From the NCBI GenBank assembly GCA_026874595.1, contig CM049312.1:70404929-70468928 (forward strand): DNA of 64,000 nt, given 5' to 3'. Under the pieces are notes generated by a model. It did no database searches. It worked only from the letters and a program-made list of their open reading frames with translations, and was not told the origin of the DNA. A program made the translations under genes and the position numbers. The first letter of the stretch is position 1, and the number at the start of each line of letters is the position of its first letter. Source of the DNA: Sipunculus nudus. Its lineage: Eukaryota > Annelida > Sipuncula > Golfingiida > Sipunculidae. Below, piece by piece: positions 42,499-56,073 of the stretch.

Positions 42499-44297
42499 TA
42501 GCAAATTCCGACTATAATGTGATTTAATGTGATTTAAATACACATGTTCTATAAGTATTACGTATTCACAAATTTAGGAATATACTTTTAATAATTTACT
42601 TATTATGCATGATACCTATATGCACTATACCTATCCTATTTCACTGATCAGCCAAATGCACAACCATTCGAAATAAAAAATTCTCATCGGCAATGATTAA
42701 TGTATTTCTTAATTATGTTACCTGTCATCATTAATTCTCTTAAATGATAACACAGAGGGCTCTCAGTTGTTTTACTTTTTTTCTGTTAAAGCCGATTGAT
42801 TGCCTACACATTGCCCCTACCATGCACATACAATTTACATGTCTGTTCCACACCGGCCATTCGGAGATATTAGCTAATAGGCCTAGACTTTCAAATTTAT
42901 TTAAACAAATAATTTGCAAAAAATCCACAGTTGACCATATTTTGCTGTTGATTTATTAGTGCACCATGGCATTTTCACTTAAATATATGTGCAGGATATT
43001 GTAAATAAATTCAAATTTTAAATACAGTGAAAATAAGTGTATACCTCAGCTATTTCTATCACCTGGACACCCATGCAACTGTATATATTCATGTGAATTT
43101 ATATAGGACTGCGCTGACCAACAATAATGGATTATGGCAACTGCAATAATGAGAAATGTACTGTTATAAAGAATAAAAAATCCGCTGAAAGTAGGGCCTA
43201 AATTATGCTCCTTAATATATATTATATACCTAATTTGAATAAGAATAATAAGAAAGCAACCAAATGTTAACAATAAATTATATTTCAAATAAATTATATA
43301 CAGAACACTAAGTTAAATATAGAAAATTTAAACTATACGGCATCATTTTCATGCTGCTAACAGATATCTCTCATATATATGAGTAATTATATGGACATGT
43401 TTTACGGGACAAATTAAGAATATTCAAATGACATATAGACTACATGAAAATTATTTAAAATGAAAAAAGGCGAACCGTGTTATAATACTTATATAAAAAT
43501 ATTTATGAAAGATTGTCTATGCAAAAAAAATAATAAAATTGCTTAAAATCATATATAATTATAACGCTTTTGTAAATTATCTTATTCCTTACTTCCTTGA
43601 AATTTATAAAGAAGGTGAATATTTTGTTAATAAATGTCAATAAGTTGTTTCATTACATAACATCTGCAACAGTTGACATAATATAATAATGATAGACATG
43701 ATAATAACATATTTTGTAAACTATAGACCGTTTGCTTCTGAAAATGTTATGCTTCCAGACACAAATAAAGATGGAAAAGCATAGTTTCTGATAAAATTGT
43801 GGCATTTAAATAAGAAATAAATCCTTACATATTATCAGATTTTAATATTTATAACCCATCTTCTACACACCCCCACGCACTTAAACATGCATTTCTTTTT
43901 CAAACATATACATTAAAATACATTATAATATATAATACATTACAAATATATTCGCATGTTTGTAAATACATGACACTTATGGCATTGGCATATATGTCTT
44001 TAATTCACATAATGGTCCGAGATTGCTTATGGGGTCTCATTTGTTTGGAATAAATGCTTGAATTGTAAGGTCGCTGATCAGCATGCAGTCTCTGGCAGGT
44101 AGGTTGCGTATACGTTTCATGTGTATAATAATTATTAATTAACACAAGAAAAACATATCTGTATGTTTGTAAATACGTGATACTTATAGAAAAGGTGTCA
44201 TTTAGTCATTTTTAAGCACACAATGATTGAAAGGATGCTATATGGGGGCTAATTTGCCTGGGAAAAAATGCTTGAATTGAAAGATCGCTGATCAGCG
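42250..44297. mobile_element. Foldback-like element with inverted arms
   Basis: Both ends carry the 12-bp palindrome CGCTGATCAGCG (42250-42261 and 44286-44297). Just inside, AATTCAAGCATT and AATTAGCCCCCATATAGCA on the left are inverted on the right (44225-44285). A second pair of inverted modules (GTACGCAACCTACCTG near 42400; CAGGTAGGTTGCGTA near 44096) lies further in. The 1.5-kb middle is AT-rich with no transposase. Confidence 0.6.
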
Positions 44298-44409
44298 AAA
44301 TTTACCCTCCCCCATGACTAATTACCCCAGAAGGCTCAGCCCTTCCCAGTAATGAATTACGTGCACTCTCAGACTGTATGAGCACTCTTAGGGTGTTTAA
44401 GCCCGAAAT

Positions 44410-45405
44410 AGGGCGATTTCGGCCGCCGACATCAAATCAACCATGTCAGCCGCCAGCGCCCAGTGGGCAACCATTTCGGCCGCAACCCCGACGGAGCCAC
44501 TGCTGGGCCCGGGCTCTGGCCAGTCTACCATATCGGCCGCAGCTTGGGCGGCAGGGCACCGTTTCGGCCACCGGACTACCTCATTACTAACATACACGGC
44601 TACATAAGCCCTAGCTGATTAAACCTTAAATTTGAATTTAATCATTCGAAGAATTGGAGCGCACACATACAAGTACACACATCTACACATACATCTTCAA
44701 ACAAAAATATCTCCGCAAGCAACCTCACAGAGTTATAAATAAACAAACAACACTTTATACACCTTTTTAAATACACATTTAATTACATATACTATAATTA
44801 AAGAATTCACTTATGTTATGTTTTCATTTAATTCAAATGAAATCTAAATAAATTGCAAGAAATCTAACTATAAATCGTAACAATAAATACAGAGGTCCCA
44901 AAGGAAAATTTTTATTACGAAATATATACAACTAGTTATGTATTATAAAAAAAACTTTAAAACATCTTGCCTACAAATAAAAAGGAAACTCTAAAAAAAA
45001 GTGCTACTCCTGGAAAACCTCAAACGTATCTACAGAAAAATATTGATAAACATTTAAAATAAAACAAGAGTAGGCCTATATATAAAAGTACTAATAATAA
45101 AAAGAAGCTCCTAGGGAGAAAATCACAGAAAAACGAAGCACCTAAGAAAAAAATCTGAGAATAAGAAAGCACTAAGCACAATCATATTTCTGGTAGAATA
45201 AGCTAGTTCTAAACGTTTGTTGTAATGAGGTAGCCCGCAGCCGAATTGGTCCCCCCCCCCCCCCCCCGGGAGCAGCGGCCGATATGGTTGCCTGGGCACA
45301 GTCAGGGCCACGCAGTGGCTCCCTTGGGGTTGCGGCCGAAATAGTTGTCCGCTGGGCACTTGCGGCCGATATGGTAGATTTGAGGCCGGCGGCTGAAATC
45401 GCCCT
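44410..45405. mobile_element. 1-kb element with about 180-bp GC-rich inverted termini
   Basis: The left end AGGGCGATTTCGGCCGCCG is inverse to the right end (CGGCGGCTGAAATCGCCCT). The arms extend to about 44590 and from about 45222. They hold repeated modules ACCATATCGGCCGC and AACCATTTCGGCCGCAACCCC and end at the inner edge with GGTAGCCCGC / TAGTCCGGTGG-like sequence. An AAT triplet flanks both outer ends (44407-44409, 45406-45408), a possible 3-bp target duplication. The core is AT-rich, and a C run of about 18 lies in the right arm. Confidence 0.75.
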
Positions 45406-46062
45406 AATTCTTTACGCCCCCGTTGCCCTAGTTTGATAACTGCACTGTAAACTTGAAAACAACAATCATCAGCATGTATATCGAGTAGACCCAGTTGTGG
45501 CTCTGTTTATCTGTTGTAAGCAGAGGCACCACTGTGTCGTATATATCGAGTTATAAATTGCTTGTTCGTCCAGTGTTTTGTATGGTGTACCTGTTTCAAA
45601 CACCTGCACTTGATAAATGGCTGAAAATATATAATATTTTCGAGTCCGATGACTCTCCCTGGGCCGTGACCAGCAATTTGAGCGATAATAGAGGGTTTCC
45701 CATGGTATGGACGTATAATGGATGTCTATGGTCGGATGACGGATGCTAAATTGGATGCCATCTCAACCTGTAAACTAGGTCAAGATCTATTGAAGAAAAT
45801 GATCCACCTCTGCAACTATTCATGCACACGGTCTGGCAATCTCCCATGCAGGGTCAAGCTCTGTTTCATATGAACACAACTTATGGTAGTAATTGATTTA
45901 AGCGTGCTTCACCCTGAATAAGCCGACCATGAGCAGCTGCATTGCATATCGTTATTGTGAACAACATATGTGCTCCGGCCTCAATCCCTTGGCCCTCACT
46001 TGTTATGCCGGCAGGTTTAGGGCCAGTTATACTTATACTAAGTCATAGATCATTAAACATGT
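45406..46062. other. No recognisable feature
   Basis: A frame of 84 codons at 45495-45749 has no recognisable content. Nothing else stands out. Confidence 0.4.
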
Positions 46063-46876
46063 TTATTATTTTTAAATACCTATGCCTCATGGATGAATTT
46101 TTTAAATTATCATTAAATGTTTCAAGAAATTGATGTAGGCCTACCCAAATTCAATATTGTTAATGCTTTTTAATAGTGTATATATCTTTATTCAACTTTT
46201 ATTGTAAATACATTTAATCAACTGTGTCGCTTGCCGTCTGATTTGACTTCCGTTGTCGGACTTTTGACATCCAAGTTTATACACGATTTAAGCTTTAATA
46301 TATAACATTAAGGAAATTTTGGACAATACAATGGAAAGTTCAGACAGGAAATAGCCTGCAGTACAAAACTGATCGCTGAACATCTTATATGTTTAGCATA
46401 TATAACGGGTATTTGCAGTTGCAAAAAATGTATAGAATAAAACGAGTCGAATACATTAACTAATAATATAAACCTCTCAAATTATACATGTATTTCCTCA
46501 CGCTGTTAATTCATTTAGGTTGAAAATAAAAGATTCCCAGCAATTGTGATTGTATTGTTGTTGTTTTTAAATAATAATAAAAAAAATTCCCAGCAAAACC
46601 ATCCCGGCACACCAAGCCACTTTTCCCAGTTTGCCTGTTTTTCGTTGTTGGGTTTTGTGTGTGAGTAAACACAGTCCATTTTGCCATAAAAAGACAACGT
46701 GGCCAGGAAAAGACAACGTAGCCAGGAGAAAACGGAGAATGAACATGAAATAAAAATAATGAAGAAACATCACGGTTGGATGCTTGAAAAAATATTGATT
46801 TGTGAAGATGCTCGATATGATGGCGTGAGCGATTTTTCTGCGTTACTGATCCAGCGCGATGCGCCCTGTCGTCTAG
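46063..46876. repeat. Duplicated block, copy 2 (uninterrupted)
   Basis: Partner of 1-324 plus 1325-1771. Here the two parts are contiguous at about 46392, so this copy shows the state without the hAT MITE and without the 520-bp segment. The TGAACATCTTATAT site corresponds to the target of the MITE. Confidence 0.75.
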
Positions 46877-47700
46877 ACTTAATTGCGTTTATGAGTTTTA
46901 AGCAATGTCAATCAAGAACGTCTTTTTTAAGGCTGAGGTTTAAAAGTTTCTTAATATTTCAATAGATGTGAGTTATATAGAGTGTTATGTTAAAATACTT
47001 ATTTTCCTTTTTCAATTCATTCAACTTTATTTAATATTTATAAAACATGTTCAAGAAAACATTAATTTTGAAACACCTTCAGAACAGATAAATGATTTTC
47101 CAGAACAGCGGGGATGGATGGGGTGGGGGTTGCAGTTTCCTTTGCGCCAGCATCTGAGACCAAAATCTTGAACCTAAAAATCACTAAAAAAAACTGATGA
47201 AATTGAATAAGTTCACATCAACAAGCTACGAATGAGATATAGAGATATGATGTATAAGGAAGTTACGTACAGCAACTATTTTTTAACTTAACTATATTAC
47301 CGTTTCATTATTTCACACTTTGAGACCAGTTTCATTCTTAAATATATGTGGCACGGTACTGTAAACGGTACGATGGCGATATCAACAGCTGGATACACTG
47401 CATGGCGTAGGTTTATAGATGGTGCTGCTACAGGTCATTCGCGAAATAATGTCAAGTTCCACGGAATATAAGTGAGATTTCTTAAAGGACCCTCTGGACA
47501 AACTTTACATTGATCCCGACACTTCAAGACTAAAAACGGGCAAAGCAAAAGTCTGGCCTCAGAAAACGGGGGTTAAGTGTCACGACGGCCATATTTATTT
47601 TTATTTATATTATCTATTGGACAGGGCATTCAAGCATACTGTCTAACCTTTCAAATTCAACCACCAAAGGAGCTGGTCTGAAGTGGTCGTATTAGACAGG
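46877..47700. other. No recognisable feature
   Basis: AT-rich sequence. The part at 47630-47700 has the style of repeat sequence (GTGGTCGTATTAGACAGG) but no clear ends. Confidence 0.4.
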
Positions 47701-48019
47701 TAGTTTGGATCTAAGGCACTTTTTTCATAAATCAATGCGGGCGATTTAAAAAAAAAAATGTTAAAACATTTTTTTGTTGGTTTCGATAAATATGTTAAAT
47801 GATTAGGGAAAGCATAAAAATAACAGATTTATTTTGCTAAACAAGTAACAGCACTACATAACAAGGGAAATTTAATCAAAATTGTGCGGATTTAGTCTTC
47901 TTTAAAGAAATGTCCGAGCGGCTGGATCTCAAAAGCGGTAAGTTTCTATTGAAAATAAAAATTAAAATGTTTATTGCGGGGGTTTAAAATAAACGCGGGC
48001 GGTGCCTGAGAACCATACC
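47701..48019. mobile_element. Small MITE, copy 1
   Basis: The left end TTTGGATCTAAGGCAC is inverse to the right end GGTGCCTGAGAACCATACC. Inside both ends is a GCGGGCG motif. A second copy of the family is at 52765-52948. Target duplication not resolved. Confidence 0.55.
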
Positions 48020-49189
48020 TTTTTATTTTTTTTGCCTAAACAATCTTAGATGATATATGTATGACGGACATAAATATTATACAAAGGCGCATATACACAT
48101 ACTATACACTTGATTAAAATTATTATTTAAAACATCTCACTTGTATTAAATGGGTGACCTAAGTGAGTGACCTAAATATAACCAAATGCAACTTTATGAA
48201 AAGGAAAAGTCGTTCAGAGCTGCGTTTGAAGCCGACTGTTTCACTTTGTTTTGTCAGTACGACCTCACGGCATCGGATCGGGAATATCATGCTATGGCCT
48301 GTGCATGATTTTGTATATATATCATTATATATCACAATGGATTATATCGCTTGTTTTGTTGATAAAATACAGTTGATTGTATGTAGCAAATATTAAACTA
48401 CGGCATAAAGTATAGAGTTTTATTTATTTTTTTTTATCTTCCACTACGGGCCCCTGTGAGCAAACCAAGTGGAAATGATACAGATGTGTAGTGCACGGTT
48501 CACTTGCGAGCAACTCATCCAGACCAGTAGGGTATTTTCAAAGCTGGAAGAAATGCAGTGACCAGCCTTGATGAACGACGCCATAAAACTCCACTTTGCA
48601 TGATGTACAGGAAAGTACATGGTTTAATTTTGCTTCCATCAGAAATGTATTATCTTCTCCAAATGTCTTTCCAAGCTCAAATGGGATGTATCAGCTTATA
48701 TGAACATTAAACTGGACCATGTTTTCACCTGGTGCTGACATCTAGTGACGATATTGTATACAATCAGGTGATGATTCAAGGTGTTCTGGTTTAATATAGC
48801 CTATTCCGGAACCTTGCAATATCTGAATCCCACCTGCTGACATTAATCCCTTAATTATTATGATTAGAATAATTGTCTTGGTGCAGTGAACTGCATTATC
48901 TTTGATCATCCGTAATTGTGAAAACTTGTAAAGTAGCCTTCGTTGATTATGTCAATCACTAACATCCGTTCGTTGGTTCCGATACATATTTGCAACTCTG
49001 AAAAAAAATATCATATATTGGGAGTTTAATTAAATGTCAAACCAGCATGTTTCAGATACGAAATATAATAATATTCAGTAAAACTCATTATATAATGAAC
49101 ACCTAACGCTTTTGGAGAACTAAAATATTGCCTGTTATTAGGATGGATCATCCATGTGATCTAATTAACCTCTAAGAAAAGTTTATGTC
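48020..49189. other. No gene recognised
   Basis: Short frames only. No array or inverted ends seen. Confidence 0.4.
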
Positions 49190-49545
49190 GTCAAAGCAGA
49201 GTGGTTTTGATTCCGGTTTGGTGATCACAACAAAGTGGCCGTGTTTCCTGGATTGTTGGCAATACGGAGTGGTCATGTTACTGCTACGGTGGTCATAATG
49301 GAGTGATTTTGTTACATGCTTGGTGGTCGTGAAATCTGAGGTGTTGTCTTAGCACATTTGTCCTGTTAACTGGGTTGTTGTCAAAGCGGGTGGTCATGTC
49401 ACCCCTACGGTGGTCATAACGGAGTTATTGTTTTAAACGCATGGTGGTCTTAACACAGTGATCATGATATCTTAGGAGTAGTCTTACACAGTGGTCCTGT
49501 TAACTGGGTTGTTGACAAAGCGGTTACGGTTGTCATAATGGTGAC
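49190..49545 (+). repeat. Degenerate tandem array, left part
   Basis: Repeated modules such as GGTGGTCATAACGGAGTTATT, CACAGTGGTCCTGTTAACTGG and GTTGTTGTCAAAGCGG recur roughly every 60-130 bases. The array resumes at 50510 after a LINE insertion. Confidence 0.7.
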
Positions 49546-49549
49546 AAGA

Positions 49550-50509
49550 GGGAACTGATGATCCTCAGGGCTCCCAGGCTAAGACCCAGAGTAGAGCTCT
49601 CAACTATAGACATTAGTGGTTGCTTTATCACAGCTAGTCCAACCATGAGGAATCTTGGTAGTTGGTTCGATCAGGCAGCCACCAAGGAGCAGCATGTAAA
49701 GTAGTGTGCAAATCCTGCTACTTCCATCTCCACAACATTGCTGTCATCAGACACGTGCTCACCAAAAAGCAACTGATGCAGGCCTTTATTATTACATCTA
49801 GGCTTGATAACTGTAACTCCCTCTTGATTAATATCCCGGCATCAGTTACAAAGAAGCTTCAGCGTGTCCTCAACACTGACGCCAGGATTTTGGTAAGGAA
49901 AAGTATACGAGATAGCATCTCAGGCATCCTACAGCAACTGGCTGCCTTTACCACAGAGAATAAGCTTCAAAATGCTTTGTCTCATATACAGATTTGTTTA
50001 TGGTAGTGCTCCAAGCTATATACCTTTCTGAGCTTGTGCGGCCATACCAGCCATCACGTATAGTTTACGCTCTAGTGACCAGCATCTTCTGTGTCAACCA
50101 GCTGCTCATACGAGAACATATGGTGATCGTTATATATCAGTTGCTGCGCCAAATTATGGAAAGAGTTACCCTTATAACTCCGCATGTGTGACAATTATAA
50201 CAGTTTCAAAAGACCTATCTGTTTCGGGCTGCATTTTTAAATTTATAGTTTTTGCTCTGTATAAAGTATGCCTACATTAAGTTAAATTTATAAGGTGAAC
50301 ATCATAAACTTTTAGCTGCAATTTATAGAATATCCTACCATTAACTTTTTTTATATTAATACAAATAGTTGTTTTAGCTTTCTTAAGTTTTCTTAAAATG
50401 TTATCATTACACGTATATGTTTTATTTTCACCTGATATGGCGCCACTGAGCAGCACTGAGTGCTGGATATTGGCGCGGTATTAAATGAATAAATATTATT
50501 ATATTATCA
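49550..50509 (+). pseudogene. 3' fragment of a non-LTR retrotransposon (CR1/L2-like), dead
   Basis: Translated pieces match the region after the reverse transcriptase catalytic core in CR1/L2/Jockey-type elements: CKSCYFHLHNIAVIRHVLTK and AFIITSRLDNCNSLL, then KKLQRVLNTDARI near 49690-49890. After a frameshift at about 50015, YLSELVRPYQPSR follows. The end reads GAGTGCTGGATATTGGCGCGGTATTAAATG and then an ATTATTATT tail, like the 3' ends of this group. Stops and a frameshift make it inactive. It splits the tandem array, with TCATAA on both sides as a possible target duplication. Confidence 0.8.
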
Positions 50510-50870
50510 TAACGGAGTTATTGTGTTAAATGTATGGTGGTCTTAACAGTGTGGTCGTGAAGGTGTGGTCGTAACACAGTGGTCCTGTTAAGTGCATGGG
50601 TTGTTGTCAAAGTGTGTTACTGCTGCGGTGGTCACACGGGGTGGTCATGGAACCTAGTTGTGGTCATAACAGAGTGGCCGTGTTAGCTGGATTGTTGTCA
50701 TTACGGAATGATTGTGTTGCAAGTATCGTGTTCATAATATTGTGGTCGAATTTCTGAGTGATGGACATATCGGAATGGCATTGTAGAATTGCCGTGTCAC
50801 CAGGCTGGTGGTGTTAGTGGAGTGGTCCGGCCGAATACATGTATAAGCGTGGTCATAAGCTGAGCAATTA
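50510..50870 (+). repeat. Degenerate tandem array, right part
   Basis: Continues the modules of 49190-49545 (ATAACGGAGTTATTGTGTTAAA, GGTGGTCTTAACAG, CACAGTGGTCCTGTTAA). Confidence 0.7.
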
Positions 50871-52764
<1,894 letters not shown>

Positions 52765-52948
52765 GCATGGTTCTCAGGCACTTTTTTTCAGAAAGCAGTG
52801 CGGGCGGGCTATATTTTATTTTTGCTACCCTTTTTTGTATGTTATCAAAGGAAATCTTATCAAAACTGTATTTTTTATCTTCTTGTAAGATAAAAATCTT
52901 TGATGCGGGGAGTTTAAATTATCGCAGGCGGTGCCTAAGGACCAGACC
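52765..52948. mobile_element. Small MITE, copy 2
   Basis: The left end GCATGGTTCTCAGGCAC is inverse to the right end GGTGCCTAAGGACCAGACC. GCGGGCG and CGCAGGCG motifs lie just inside. Same family as 47701-48019 but about 135 bp shorter. Confidence 0.55.
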
Positions 52949-55900
52949 TAATATTTATTTGGCCTAAGTTATTTACTCTTTTACCTAATTCTTCCAACTT
53001 TATAAGTTTCTGATTGTAAACGAAATAAAACATACCAAATAGAAATAAACAGATCCAGGTAAAAAAAAAGAGGTGAAAAAGCTCCAAGACATCTAGATCG
53101 TTCAAACACTCGGTCTCAGTCGCTTGAGTTTGAGAAGAATACCGGTTGATCATAGGGTTGTCGCTAAATTTTTTTATTTTAGGTATTGTTCTGGACGTAG
53201 GCAAATAAACACAACATGGTGTTTATGAAGCAGGAGGTTTACAACTGAAGCATAACACAATTTGTTTTCTACGACCAATTTAGTATTATTATAAATCTTA
53301 TTGCAAAGGGAACGGGCCATTCACTTTTTTTTCAGGGTGGGGGGGCTCACACCCTATCCTTATATGTTTGATTTTCGGATTTAATAGTTATATATTTAAT
53401 TTATACATTCGAATATAATTTTCATCTCAAACATCTCGTATATTTATAAGAACTTCTGTAATATTGGTTTGTATAAAGTTAAAATTAAAATTAGCAAGGA
53501 TTATGTACCTACATAAAAAACGTCTTTATTTATTATGACGGTAAGTCAATTGAGTATAACAAATATTAGATTAAGGAGATGCTCAAGGCATTTTGAGTGA
53601 ACCTGCGAGCACATGTTGTGGGGCCGCGTCGCCCAGCGTCCGAACGTTAACCCTTGCTCTTAAAATACACTATAGACGCCAGCACTAGCCTATTTAATGC
53701 AAACATCAGTCACATGCCAAACGTTATGTGATTGGCGGGTTAGTGGTGCCACCTGCAGCGACATACATTTTACAGGGAGGGGGCTAGTATACCTATAAGG
53801 AATCTTCTCACAAACTGTCGCACCATACTTAAGTTTCAGAGAAAATGAGCCCAGAGACGGGTTCACATAAGTGTGTTCGAATGGTTCCAGTTCGATGATT
53901 TTTGAGAGAGTTATGGGAAGCTGAACTTAGTCATTTGGATCTATTAGGATCGCAGAAATTACCAGATCCATCATCTGTCACCATGTGAGTGACAAACATC
54001 TCGCATGTTACAAACTGAAGGTAAAGTTGCTCCATCTCCGTCGACCTTTTTTTGATGGGGGCTGTCCATCGTACATACAATAACCCACACTATCTCAAAA
54101 ACGACAGTAGCTAGCATCATCAGAGTTGATACAAAACTTAGTCACTTGTAAGAAAAGTGCGGGATTGAGCTGTTAGTGGCGACATCTGCATCGAATCATC
54201 TTTTATATAGATAAAGGGTAACTAGTTAACCTTTACAGCCAACTATTTACCAACCGTTTCTGTAGAATTTGATTTATGGTATACACTGCGAATATATTAA
54301 CGAACTACAGGTAATTCCTGTTGTAATTAACTCCTTATAATGCCCCTGTGAAGGATATATGAGTTTGTACATCAACAAACTGTCAATAAACATGGTAGAT
54401 ACGCTGGTGCTCACAAACAGAAAAAAAAACTTCGAATCTAAGGTGGTTGGTTTCATATGTGCTGATGTTGGACGGTCTCTCATGACAAAATGCTCTTTGA
54501 AAAACTATGGTTCATCTGACATGTTTTATGTTTCAAGCAGGTGAAGATGAAGGCCTCCTATACTTTCAAGTATAAATTGTATTCAAATTTTATTCACACC
54601 ATCCCTTCCAGTATTAGACACAGGGTCACGGAAGCATTAAGCCATCATAGCAAATACGTGGTTTTAATACAGGTTTACAAAATTCTAGGTATGTTGCTGA
54701 AACAGAAGAGTTACAGAACTATTCAAACTATGTGTTGCGCTGTGGTGTTTATTTACAAAGTGGACCAAACACGCTCTAAAATCCATCATACGAGTGTCAT
54801 ACCCTTTTTCATGAGACCCTCAGGATATTTTAATGTACAGTTCTACGAAACTGTCACACTACACGATCAGCGGACATATATCTCCTGGTAACATAAACTC
54901 AAAAGCCCAGAAAAACTCACTCGACTTCTGGAGTAGAAAAAAGGTTTAATTCGTATCACTTCCAGAATTAGCTTTCACCGCCGTAGACAGGCTCTAATCT
55001 CACAATACAATTCTTTAACAGTACTGTAGCTTTCGCCCATCATTATTTGGCTCTAACTTCACAAATACAAAATCCACAAAACTTCTAACACCCTCATTGG
55101 CTAGATAAACACTCTCTCCAAGGGCCAATAATCGTCCTAACGTTGTACTTGGAATAACACCCTGCTGGTGCGAATCTACATCTCACGACAAGTCTTGTTG
55201 CAAAGACACTTCACGGCTGACTGACCCCCAAAAGCTGCGTTGTCTCCATTTATATATCGGCACTTTTACAAAGGTTCTAGAGTTCTGGATCGTATCTACA
55301 TGGAAATTACCAGCTAGGCCTTCCAGAAGCATCTAGACCTCCAGAATCTTCTGTCATCTAATCATTACAAACAGTAGTCTAGTAAGTTCTATCACTCTTT
55401 ATATAACGAAACCCATCTACTGATGATAAAAATAAACACAACATTATTAAATATTATTAACTACGTGGCCTTTACTATATCTTATTATCCTATGGGGCTC
55501 TCATGTTACATAACCTGACCTGGTAATTACATTTGTGTCAGACATCTCCCTAGCGTTAAAAAAAAAAAACAAAAAAAAAAACACACATTTGAGCCAAGTG
55601 CCATTCTTCCATACAATTATTCAATTTACGTCCGAGCTTGTTAAAACACTGGTGTTAATATGTATCTATTGTATCAGAATAACATGTTTCATTAAAATAA
55701 TTATAATCATACGTCCCATATATACATTTTTGCTTGAGCTTGAGTTAATGTACACGTACAGGTACATGCACGGCGTTTGCGTCATATTTGTACACGTACA
55801 TGCGCGTGGGCATGAGTTAATGTACACGTACACACTTAGCAATCCATTGCTAATTTTTAAAAAGCCCACCTGTCAACTGTCAGCAATTGCTATATTAATT
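52949..55900. other. No confident gene; repeat remnants
   Basis: The part at 53590-54180 carries inverse fragments of the repeat family (GCTGAACTTAGTCATTTGGA at about 53930). A frame of 116 codons at 54541-54891 is not recognisable and has no support from splice sites. The stretch 54930-55450 has even composition, possibly an old element. A (CA/A)n run lies at 55558-55583. Confidence 0.4.
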
Positions 55901-56018
55901 ATGTCATGGGAATATGCCTGGCGCTATTCCTGTTGTAAGAAACTCACTAATTATAGAACATGTCAGCAGTAACATCTGTTGGGAAATTGTAGCGCTGATG
56001 CCGAATTTCATCAGCGTG

Positions 56019-56028
56019 TTATATATAG
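56019..56028 (+). promoter_or_regulatory. Possible TATA box of the SnoaL-like gene
   Basis: TTATATATAG lies 36-45 bases before the first ATG of the gene model, which would place transcription start near 56050 with a very short leader. AT-rich surroundings make chance matches common. Confidence 0.3.
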
Positions 56029-56063
56029 CTTGCTGCGTACCAGCCATTTTATTACACAGTGAA

Positions 56064-56073
56064 ATGATGGAAG
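56064..56073 (+). CDS. SnoaL-like gene exon 1 (coding part)
   Basis: ATG ATG GAA G, then the donor GTAAGA. The 5' limit is uncertain because the frame remains open upstream to 55914. Confidence 0.6.

Noticed and set aside
49650-49675. tRNA box B-like GGTTCGATC
   Set aside because: No box A or cloverleaf around it; it lies at the edge of the LINE fragment.
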